Assembly: GCA_017457585.1 (NCBI GenBank)
Contig: JAFTHD010000260.1
Coordinates: 1 to 6,590, forward strand
Reading direction: 5' to 3'
Length of the DNA: 6,590 nt
From: Bacillota bacterium
GTDB taxonomy: Bacteria > Bacillota_A > Clostridia > Peptostreptococcales > Anaerovoracaceae
Under the pieces are notes generated by a model. It worked only from the letters and a program-made list of their open reading frames with translations. It was not told the DNA's origin and searched no databases. The translations under genes and the position numbers were made by a program. How positions within the stretch are numbered: position 1 is the stretch's first letter; each line of letters opens with the position of its first letter. This document shows, piece by piece, positions 1 through 5,037 of this stretch.

Positions 1-204
1 ATTTTTTTGATTTTAAAGGGAAATAAACGCCCCTTAAGGGAAAGTTTTTAGAATATGATTATAGAACACATCCACATGCGCATAGATGAAAAACAGTTGA
101 AATTAATGGGTTTGTACGCCGTATGATGCCAACAAGTGGATGGTAATTTATAGAAATCAAGAGGGGTAAAGCCTTGCCGTAAGGGGACTGCTTATAATTT
201 GCCC
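1..204. other. Intergenic region with no supported gene
   Basis: This AT-rich stretch lies beyond the end of the leftward operon. The only open frame on the + strand is about 24 codons (ATG near 56). It has no convincing ribosome binding site and no recognisable product. A perfect 10-bp palindrome, CCCTTAAGGG (31-40), and a T-run at 45-49 are visible. No strong stem followed by a T-tract in the leftward transcription direction was found. Confidence 0.6.
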
Positions 205-209
205 TTACG
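178..209 (-). terminator. Inverted repeat at the 3' end of the leftward operon (weak terminator candidate)
   Basis: CGTAAGGG (178-185) and CCCTTACG (202-209) are perfect 8-bp inverted arms with a 16-nt loop. They overlap the stop codon of the last SMR gene. A stem at this point could stop transcription or protect the mRNA end. The leftward transcript is not followed by a clean U-tract, so an intrinsic terminator is only weakly supported. Confidence 0.3.
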
Positions 210-549
210 CTTCGCCCTTCAGGTTCATCCCGACAATGCCGACGATTATGATGCCCATCCCTACGAAATCAGCCCAGTTGAGACCTGAATGAAGCAGGAA
301 AACGGAAATCATCGCGACCACGATGATGGAGACTCCGGACCAGACTGCGAATCCGATGGCCAGATTGATCACCTTCAGACTTTTTGCGAAGAAGAAATAG
401 CACATTCCATAAAAGAAGATGCACAGAAGACTTGGAAAAAGATTTGTGAAGCCATCCGTATAAGTGATGCAGATATTTCCGAACTGCTCAAACAAGATAC
501 AAAGAACGAAATAGATGTATGCTGTTTTTTTGCTCATTTCTTTTGACAT
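205..549 (-). CDS. SMR-family membrane transporter subunit, conserved-Glu partner
   Basis: This is a 114-aa small multidrug resistance (EmrE/EbrAB type) inner-membrane protein with four predicted transmembrane segments (about 11-29, 39-59, 64-84, 90-109). The membrane-embedded carboxylate is present as E21 in TM1, 13 residues before the Phe of a TDGF motif. That spacing matches Glu14 to Phe27 in EmrE. The Trp of the AVWSG signature is also present. The start at 549 is chosen because an AAGGAGA site lies 8 nt upstream; a longer open frame reaching 615 would overlap the neighbouring gene and lacks such a site. The start lies 22 bp after the other SMR gene, so the two are very likely co-expressed as a heteromeric antiporter. 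SMR proteins exchange protons for cationic or quaternary amines. In a choline locus, export of trimethylamine or a related amine is the natural inference, not shown by the sequence. Confidence 0.9.
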   Translation of the reverse strand: MSKEMSKKTAYIYFVLCILFEQFGNICITYTDGFTNLFPSLLCIFFYGMCYFFFAKSLKVINLAIGFAVWSGVSIIVVAMISVFLLHSGLNWADFVGMGIIIVGIVGMNLKGEA

Positions 550-571
550 GGGACAAATCTCCTTATATGGA

Positions 572-898
572 TTACAACGTACCAAACAGGTGAATGAAGA
601 CGAGGCCAAAGGCAATCAGGCCTATACAGAATACGCCTGTCTTCGTAAGGTGCTGTTTGAAATAGAATACGGAAATAAATGAAGAGATGATAATGCCCAA
701 GGCCACCCAGATGGCATAAGCAATGCTGATATCGATGGTGAGAATTGCCTTAGAAAGAAGAAAATAATTCAGCAGAGCGAGTGCTATTCCGGAAGCGGAT
801 TGTACAGGTTTCGTGAATCCATCGGAAGCGGTGAGCAGTGAGCAGGAAAGTAAGTTTGCTGCAATACAAGCAGATAATAAAATATATGCTGTGATCAT
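572..898 (-). CDS. SMR-family membrane transporter subunit lacking the essential Glu
   Basis: This is a 108-aa four-helix SMR protein (hydrophobic segments about 3-22, 34-52, 58-78, 85-104). It shares with EmrE the SDGFTK-like loop after TM1 and a SIAYAIW motif in TM3. Aligned on the loop Phe (F28 here, Phe27 in EmrE), the universally used TM1 Glu14 falls on N15. No acidic residue lies elsewhere in that helix. The start at 898 has a GAAAGGA site 7 nt upstream. The gene follows the GTPase gene by 39 bp and precedes the Glu-bearing SMR gene by 22 bp. Known SMR pairs (EbrAB, YkkCD) act as heterodimers. This subunit may therefore shape the substrate site while its partner supplies proton coupling, which is an inference. 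It could also be a degenerate duplicate, but the intact frame and close coupling argue against decay. Confidence 0.9.
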   Translation of the reverse strand: MITAYILLSACIAANLLSCSLLTASDGFTKPVQSASGIALALLNYFLLSKAILTIDISIAYAIWVALGIIISSFISVFYFKQHLTKTGVFCIGLIAFGLVFIHLFGTL

Positions 899-937
899 AG
901 CTTTTTCCTTTCAATATATTATATTTTGTTTTATCGA

Positions 938-1429
938 TCAGGCCCAGTCCTTTAAGCCTTTGCGCTGATTTTCCATAACGCGATCCAGATCGAGAGGCTG
1001 CTTTTCTTCAAGCAAATAGTTTCGAAGCTCGTCGATGCCGCGACCTGTTACGCTGTCCACAGGGAAGATCTTGTCGCATCCGGCCTCGGCCAGCCACTGC
1101 CATACCATTGGAACGTTGGCATTTGGGGCGTCGATCTTCGTGATGATTCCAATCATGGGACGATTGACTACGCCAACGATAGCCGGGTCAAAGAGATTGT
1201 AAGGCTCGTCCGCACCGCAGAGGAGACCCACAACATCCGAATCAAAGGAAAAAATGCCTAACGCCATGGCGAGAGACTTTGTTTCTGCATATTCTCCCGG
1301 AGTATCGATGGTGATATCCCAGGTCTTAACGTATTGTGTTTTGACGTAGTGTACTTTTTCTCCCTTGAGAGCCTGTGTAAGAGATGTCTTGCCGGCTTCA
1401 GAGCGACCGCAGAGAAACAGTTTGCGCAT
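938..1429 (-). CDS. EutP/PduV-type microcompartment-associated GTPase
   Basis: This is a 163-aa P-loop NTPase of the small Ras-like EutP/PduV family; the length is normal for the family. G1 is GRSEAGKTS (8-16), G3 is DTPGEY (42-47), G4 is TKID (97-100) and G5 is SVTGRG (126-131), so nucleotide binding should be intact. The start has an AGGGAGT site about 8 nt upstream. Proteins of this family occur in ethanolamine, propanediol and choline microcompartment loci. Salmonella EutP has been reported to have acetate kinase activity, and PduV has been linked to microcompartment positioning. Which role applies here cannot be read from the sequence. It lies 43 bp after a EutS-like shell gene in the leftward operon. 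The last 20 or so residues are charged and may be a tail outside the GTPase core. Confidence 0.93.
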   Translation of the reverse strand: MRKLFLCGRSEAGKTSLTQALKGEKVHYVKTQYVKTWDITIDTPGEYAETKSLAMALGIFSFDSDVVGLLCGADEPYNLFDPAIVGVVNRPMIGIITKIDAPNANVPMVWQWLAEAGCDKIFPVDSVTGRGIDELRNYLLEEKQPLDLDRVMENQRKGLKDWA

Positions 1430-1472
1430 AAATGTTTACTCCCTATGAATTGATGAGCGTTTAGATGATCCA

Positions 1473-1922
1473 TTAAACATGTGAGATGGGACAAACGGTG
1501 TAGCCCATTGCGTCTTCAAAGTATCTGCAATTTTCTTCAATTGCGCTGTCAACTTCTGCGCGAGGGCCGGTGATGATCATCGATCCGCTGAAACGATCCA
1601 TAAATCCCAGGTCTACATCGCCCCATTTAACGGCGATGTCTGCTGCGATCACGACGGATTCAGGTGGATGAATGTGGAGGATTCCGATTGATTTGCCTGT
1701 AGGGTCAGCTCCGGCGTGAAAACCGATGTCAAGCCCCAGGTTTTTGTAGACGCTGTAGTCAGAGGTGCCGATGACATGAGCAAGCGTAATCTCTTTGCCA
1801 GAGACGAGAGGTGATATGATACGCACCTGTCCGCCTTTGGCGTACTGCATCGCTTCCTGTATTATAGATTCAATAGCGGCACGATTGCCATCACCGCTGC
1901 CCGGCGTTGCCTTGAATCCCAC
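1473..1922 (-). CDS. EutS/PduU-type BMC shell protein with N-terminal extension
   Basis: This 149-aa protein belongs to the circularly permuted single-BMC-domain shell family (EutS, PduU, GRM-locus equivalents), which forms hexamers in the microcompartment facet. Family hallmarks are SGKEITLAHVIG (41-52), an IGI...PPES segment, and a DRFSG motif followed by the last strand and helix. The start is GTG at 1922, with GGAGG 8 nt upstream; the first in-frame ATG (codon 25) has no comparable site. This gives about 33 residues ahead of the first core strand, far more than in EutS or PduU. Residues 14-29 form a likely amphipathic helix (I17, I20, I21, A24, M25, A28 on one face). It is a paralogue of the neighbouring shell gene, and both share a PGSG motif near the N-terminus. 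The 128-bp gap upstream is the longest within either operon and may hold additional regulation. Confidence 0.93.
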   Translation of the reverse strand: MGFKATPGSGDGNRAAIESIIQEAMQYAKGGQVRIISPLVSGKEITLAHVIGTSDYSVYKNLGLDIGFHAGADPTGKSIGILHIHPPESVVIAADIAVKWGDVDLGFMDRFSGSMIITGPRAEVDSAIEENCRYFEDAMGYTVCPISHV

Positions 1923-2050
1923 AGCTCCGTCCTCCTGTAGTAGTAAATGAAATGAAATATATCAAAGTCTGTAATCGTGCTCCCAAATGGAGAGAACGAT
2001 GAATTAGCATGATTTGTGATGTAATGATATTAAGGTAGAAAACTGAAATG
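1923..2050. other. Gap between the two EutS-like genes with a repeated motif and imperfect hairpin
   Basis: This 128-bp gap lies inside an otherwise tightly packed leftward operon. It contains TGCTCCCAAAT (1978-1988), an 11-bp word found again at 2665-2675. The word sits inside an imperfect inverted repeat: ATCGT ... CTCC-CAAAT-GGAG ... ACGAT, about 1974-2000. Read leftward, TTTGGGAGCA is followed by a TATATT-like element about 19 bp after TTGGGA. A second weak promoter for the distal genes is possible but unproven. Confidence 0.4.
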
Positions 2051-2431
2051 TCACCTTTTCGTGATAGGGCAGACTACATACCCCAGCGTATCGCGGAAGT
2101 AGTGTACGATTTCCTCAATCGCCGTCGTGACCTCAGCAATCTCACCTGTGATGATCAGTGTACCGCTGAATCTGTCGGCGAATCCGAGATAGACATTGCC
2201 GCTCTTTACTGCGATATCCGAAGCGATGACGGCAGATTCCGGCGGAGTCAGGTTCATGATCCCGATAGCGGATGTTCTATAATCGATATCCGGGTTGAGA
2301 CCGAGTTTCTGATATACGATAGGCAGAGGCCCTCCGATAATGTGTGCAAGGGTAATTTCCTTTCCTGCTACAAGTTCCTGAACGATTCTCATCTGTCCGG
2401 AACCAGGGTTATGCTCCCGATTGATATCCAT
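2051..2431 (-). CDS. EutS/PduU-type BMC shell protein, first gene of the leftward operon
   Basis: This 126-aa single-BMC-domain protein of the permuted EutS/PduU class has AGKEITLAHIIG near residue 30, an SAIGIMNLTPPES stretch and an ADRFSG motif. Its C-terminus reads CPIT, like the CDMT/CSIT ends of EutS and PduU. EutS-type hexamers can be bent or carry a beta-barrel over the pore and are thought to sit in special shell positions. The start at 2431 is chosen because AAAGGAGG lies 9 nt upstream. An upstream in-frame ATG (2479) would add 16 residues that do not resemble the family and would start upstream of the predicted transcription start. A SigA-like promoter lies about 30 nt upstream. Together with its paralogue at 1473-1922 it supplies two distinct permuted shell proteins. 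GRM2 choline loci that I recall have one, so the duplication may be lineage specific. Confidence 0.94.
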   Translation of the reverse strand: MDINREHNPGSGQMRIVQELVAGKEITLAHIIGGPLPIVYQKLGLNPDIDYRTSAIGIMNLTPPESAVIASDIAVKSGNVYLGFADRFSGTLIITGEIAEVTTAIEEIVHYFRDTLGYVVCPITKR

Positions 2432-2467
2432 GCTACAGAACCTCCTTTCTATGGTGATACTATTACA

Positions 2468-2496
2468 ACAATACTGCAAATTTGCCGCCTCGTCAA
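2468..2496 (-). promoter_or_regulatory. Leftward promoter for the shell/GTPase/SMR operon
   Basis: Read on the - strand, TTGACG (2491-2496) and TATTGT (2468-2473) are separated by 17 bp. Transcription would start near 2461, giving a leader of about 30 nt before the start codon at 2431. A perfect 10-bp palindrome, GCAAATTTGC (2476-2485), occupies most of the spacer and is a candidate operator. The -10 matches consensus at 4 of 6 positions, so the promoter may be weak or activator dependent. Confidence 0.55.
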
Positions 2497-2525
2497 TTTC
2501 TTTCAGGGAAAAAACTTTTCAAAGG

Positions 2526-2542
2526 ATTCCCCTATAGGGAAT
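2526..2542. repeat. 17-bp inverted repeat in the divergent control region
   Basis: ATTCCC and GGGAAT are 6-bp perfect arms around a 5-bp centre. Inside is a perfect 10-bp palindrome, CCCTATAGGG (2530-2539). It lies about 30 bp upstream of the leftward -35 element, where an activator or repressor could bind. No known operator was recognised. Confidence 0.5.
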
Positions 2543-2543
2543 G

Positions 2544-2674
2544 TTTGGGAGCAATTTGGGAATTATGCCCTGTCATTTTTTGGGCTTGGTGCTACATTTT
2601 TAACTACAAAAATTGGCGAAATTGTGCGGCTTGGGCGGTCGCCTGTATGGCAATTTAATCGAAATGCTCCCAAA
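2544..2674. repeat. Inverted pair of a 10-bp motif flanking the control region
   Basis: TTTGGGAGCA (2544-2553) and its exact reverse complement TGCTCCCAAA (2665-2674) are 111 bp apart. The right copy sits just upstream of the rightward -35 element. A third copy lies at 1978-1987. TTTGGGA recurs at 2555-2561, exactly 11 bp after 2544, about one helical turn, and TTTGGGC occurs at 2579-2585. This arrangement suggests binding sites for a regulator, possibly one bridging the two divergent promoters. Confidence 0.5.
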
Positions 2675-2687
2675 TTAAACTAACTTA

Positions 2688-2718
2688 TTGACATTACTCT
2701 AAGAGTAACTTGTAAAAT
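2688..2718 (+). promoter_or_regulatory. Rightward MerR-type promoter with 19-bp spacer
   Basis: TTGACA (2688-2693) is a perfect -35 and TAAAAT (2713-2718) matches the -10 consensus at 5 of 6 positions. The spacer is 19 bp, too long for efficient basal SigA transcription but typical of promoters that MerR-family activators untwist. Transcription would begin near 2725, giving a leader of about 86 nt before the first shell gene. A shorter alternative promoter, TTGTAA (2710-2715) with TATAAC (2732-2737) and a 16-bp spacer, is weaker at the -35. Confidence 0.65.
2694..2708. promoter_or_regulatory. Palindromic operator inside the rightward promoter spacer
   Basis: TTACTCT-A-AGAGTAA is a perfect 7-1-7 dyad lying entirely between the -35 and -10 elements. 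MerR-family proteins bind dyads in exactly this position. The ACTCT half-site is reminiscent of drug-responsive MerR operators. A further ACTCT lies at 2726-2730. No MerR gene is in the window, so the regulator is inferred. Confidence 0.65.
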
Positions 2719-2754
2719 GAATATGACTCTTTATAACCATTTTTGGCATTACAT

Positions 2755-2772
2755 TTTCATGTACGAATGAAA
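2755..2772 (+). repeat. Small inverted repeat in the rightward leader
   Basis: TTTCAT and ATGAAA form perfect 6-bp arms with a 6-nt loop, within the predicted 5' untranslated leader about 38 bp before the start codon. It could be an operator or a weak mRNA hairpin. The stem is AT-rich and its significance is uncertain. Confidence 0.3.
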
Positions 2773-2810
2773 GGTGAAAGTGAATACGTTAGAGAAAGGA
2801 GTTAATGCAA

Positions 2811-3113
2811 ATGCCTAGATTTTATGGTAGAGAAGCTGTGGGATTCATTGAGACGATAGGTATGGTTCCTGCACTGGAAGCATGTGACAAGATGCTTAAG
2901 GCTGCAGAGGTTGAACTCGTATCCTACGAGAATATCGGATCCACGCTGGTTACAATCATCGTGGTCGGCGATGTAGCTGCGTGCAAGGCTTCAGTAGAAG
3001 CAGGCGCTAAGGCAGCAGCGGCCATCGGAACACTGACAGCTCAGAACGTTATCCCAAGACCGATTCCTGAGGTTGGCGATATCGTATCCTGTCATGATGT
3101 TGACATTTATTAA
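2811..3113 (+). CDS. BMC-H (PduA/EutM-type) hexameric shell protein 1
   Basis: This 100-aa canonical Pfam-BMC shell protein assembles as hexamers forming microcompartment facets. It contains EAVGFIETIG (8-17), the edge lysine in MLKAAEVEL (K30, equivalent to PduA K26), pore loop NIGST (41-45), GDVAACKASVEAG and the VIPRP segment (R83, equivalent to PduA R79). The pore loop has GST where PduA has GSG, which changes the residue beside the pore serine. The start at 2811 is preferred: GGAG ends 9 nt upstream. The ATG at 2805 would add Met-Gln but is only 3 nt from that site. It is the first gene of the rightward operon, followed after 32 bp by a second BMC-H gene. The C-terminus (GDIVSCHDVDIY) is slightly longer than in PduA. 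Confidence 0.96.
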   Translation: MPRFYGREAVGFIETIGMVPALEACDKMLKAAEVELVSYENIGSTLVTIIVVGDVAACKASVEAGAKAAAAIGTLTAQNVIPRPIPEVGDIVSCHDVDIY

Positions 3114-3145
3114 GTCGTATAGTTTTTAAGAAAGGAAAGACCAAA

Positions 3146-3460
3146 ATGGCAAGTGGAAGAAGCGGAAGAGCATTAGGAATGATCGAAACCTTCGGTTTGG
3201 TATTCATCTGTCAGGCTGCCGATGCTATGGTCAAGGCTGCAGAGGTTGAACTGATCGGATACGAGAACACCGCATCAGGTTACATTTCGGTTCTGGTCAG
3301 AGGAGATGTGGGAGCATGCAAATCTGCAGTTGAGGCTGGTGTTCAGGCTGTAGCAGATATGGGAGCTGAAGTTTACAGTTCAGTTGTAATTGCGACACCT
3401 CATCCTGGCATCGAAAAGATCATCGAAAGATACACTTTGGATAAGTTATTACCATATTAA
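3146..3460 (+). CDS. BMC-H (PduA/EutM-type) hexameric shell protein 2
   Basis: This 104-aa single-BMC-domain shell protein is a paralogue of the preceding gene, with ALGMIETFG (9-17), AADAMVKAAEVEL (24-36, edge lysine K30), pore loop TASGY (42-46), RGDVGACKSAVEAG and a C-terminal tail of about 20 residues. The pore loop reads ASG rather than GSG. The VIPRP edge segment of PduA-type proteins is VIATP here, so T84 replaces the edge arginine that contributes to hexamer-hexamer contacts in PduA. An AAGGAAAG site lies about 7 nt upstream of the ATG. The two shell genes and the following dehydrogenase gene are separated by 32 and 30 bp, consistent with one operon. Divergence in pore and edge from shell protein 1 suggests they play different roles in the same shell. 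Confidence 0.96.
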   Translation: MASGRSGRALGMIETFGLVFICQAADAMVKAAEVELIGYENTASGYISVLVRGDVGACKSAVEAGVQAVADMGAEVYSSVVIATPHPGIEKIIERYTLDKLLPY

Positions 3461-3490
3461 TCATGATTCTGACGGAGGGAGTGATTACAA

Positions 3491-4999
3491 ATGAATATAA
3501 TCGATAACGATCTTCTCTCCATTCAGGAAGCACGTATTCTGGCAGAGAACGCAAACAGAGCACAGCAGATGCTGGCGCTGTTCCCTCAGGAGAAGCTGGA
3601 CACGTTCGTTGAGGTTATGGCGGATGCGGTACAGCCTCATATAGAGGAACTGGCAGTACTCTCTGCTGACGAGACAGACTTCGGAAACTGGAAGGATAAG
3701 TACGCAAAGAATCATTTCGTCTGCACATATCTGCGTGAGCAGCTCCGCGGGAAACGGTGCGTAGGCGCCATAAGCGATGATCCCCAGAGGGGTCTTGTAG
3801 ACATCGGCGTTCCTATGGGCGTTATCGCAGCCCTTTGTCCGGCAACAAGCCCGGTATCGACGACCATCTATAAGACGCTGATTGCGATTAAATCAGGTAA
3901 TGCGATCGTTTTCTCACCTCATCCGAGGGCAAGGAAGACCATCGGCAGAGCACTGGATATTATGATCGAGGCAGGCGAGGCTGCAGGGTTACCGGAAGGA
4001 GCCGTATGTTACATGCATACAGTCACCGCAAGCGGAACCATAGAGCTGATGAATCACGAGCAGACATCGATGATTCTGAACACGGGAGTTCCGGGCATGC
4101 TCAAGGCAGCGCAGGATTCCAACAAACCGCTGATTTACGGCGGTGCAGGAAACGGACCGGTGTTCATAGAGCGTACGGCGGATATCAGACAGGCTGTCAG
4201 GGATATCATTTCCAGCAAAACCTTCGATTACGGATTGCTTCCGGCAGCGGAGCAGACAGTTGTCGTGGATGCTCCCGTTGCAGAAGAGGTCAAAACGGAG
4301 TTCCAGCGCAATCATGCATGGTTCATGAGCGGTGAGGAATCCAAGAAGCTGGCATCGATCATATTCGAATCGGATGGAAGCGCTAACGAAGATCTTATAG
4401 GAATACCTGCAGAGAAGCTGGCGGCGAAGGCCGGATTCAAAGTGCCGGAAGGAACGGTGCTCCTGATATCAGAAGAAAAAAACGCGTCTGTGAGAAACCC
4501 TTATACCCAGGTTAAACTGGGCCCGGTCGTTGCATTTTTCGTAGAAGAGGACTGGATGCATGCCTGTGAAAAGTGCATTGAGTTGCTCCTGACGCTGAAG
4601 CAGAGTCATACGCTTGTGATTCACTCCAGATCGGAGAACGTTATCAGGGAGTTTGCACTTAAGAAGCCTGTCGGCAGAGTGCTGGTGAACACACCGGCAA
4701 CCTGTGGCAGCATGGGTGCGACGACAAACCTGACACCGGCAATGACACTGGGCAGCGGCAGCGCCGGATACGGCATCACATCTGACAACGTATCACCTGA
4801 AAATCTGGTCTACATAAGGAAGGTCGGATTTGGTGTACGTGACATGCAGACGGTAGATGCAAGTATGTTCGGGCGAGCAGCACTGGCAGATAGTCCATCA
4901 AAGAGCATTGAGGATCTGAAGCACAGAGAAGAGGTTCAGAACGTACAGCAAGTGCTCCGTGACATAATCAATAAAATCGACGGATTGAACGATAAATAA
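3491..4999 (+). CDS. cutB: Acylating aldehyde dehydrogenase homologue lacking the catalytic Cys
   Basis: This 502-aa protein belongs to the CoA-acylating aldehyde dehydrogenase superfamily (EutE/PduP-like) found in glycyl-radical microcompartment loci. Clear family segments are [19 protein letters not shown] (about 113-131), [14 protein letters not shown] (about 138-151), [22 protein letters not shown] and [10 protein letters not shown] near the C-terminus. In active relatives the nucleophile lies in a stretch like SFDNNLPCIAEKE. The matching stretch here is [13 protein letters not shown] (244-256), with P251 (4241-4243) in the Cys position, while E254 is kept. The family GCG motif near the C-terminus reads GSG. 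The protein is therefore probably not a working dehydrogenase. After the core there is a charged linker and an amphipathic C-terminal helix (about 481-502), a possible encapsulation peptide. The position directly before cutC and the missing Cys fit the gene I know as cutB, an inactive paralogue of CutF, but that symbol is from memory. The GGAGGGAG site lies about 9 nt upstream. Confidence 0.92.
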   Translation: MNIIDNDLLSIQEARILAENANRAQQMLALFPQEKLDTFVEVMADAVQPHIEELAVLSADETDFGNWKDKYAKNHFVCTYLREQLRGKRCVGAISDDPQRGLVDIGVPMGVIAALCPATSPVSTTIYKTLIAIKSGNAIVFSPHPRARKTIGRALDIMIEAGEAAGLPEGAVCYMHTVTASGTIELMNHEQTSMILNTGVPGMLKAAQDSNKPLIYGGAGNGPVFIERTADIRQAVRDIISSKTFDYGLLPAAEQTVVVDAPVAEEVKTEFQRNHAWFMSGEESKKLASIIFESDGSANEDLIGIPAEKLAAKAGFKVPEGTVLLISEEKNASVRNPYTQVKLGPVVAFFVEEDWMHACEKCIELLLTLKQSHTLVIHSRSENVIREFALKKPVGRVLVNTPATCGSMGATTNLTPAMTLGSGSAGYGITSDNVSPENLVYIRKVGFGVRDMQTVDASMFGRAALADSPSKSIEDLKHREEVQNVQQVLRDIINKIDGLNDK

Positions 5000-5037
5000 C
5001 GAAAGCTATAAATCCTAACGGAAAGGGAGGTAGAACA

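Noticed and set aside
1..60. Intrinsic terminator from CCCTTAAGGG and the nearby T-run
   Set aside because: The palindrome has no loop, and the T-run follows it on the + strand, opposite to the only genes nearby.
289..546. 85-codon + strand frame over the SMR gene
   Set aside because: It is antisense to a convincing four-helix SMR protein; its hydrophilic translation has no family resemblance.
549..615. Longer N-terminus for the last SMR protein
   Set aside because: It would overlap the preceding SMR gene by 44 bp, adds non-membrane residues not found in SMR proteins, and lacks the good ribosome site that precedes 549.
2605..2620. Possible sigma-54 (-24/-12) promoter around TGGCGAAATTGTGC
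   Set aside because: The GG-to-GC spacing is 9 rather than the required 10 and the flanking consensus is poor.
2048..2683. 211-codon open frame on the + strand across the shell gene and control region
   Set aside because: Its left part is the antisense of the EutS-like gene at 2051-2431, and its right part crosses promoter elements. The translation resembles no family and there is no ribosome binding site.
3989..4335. Open frames of about 108 codons on both strands inside the dehydrogenase gene
   Set aside because: They lie wholly within a clear protein-coding gene in other frames, with biased compositions typical of shadow frames.
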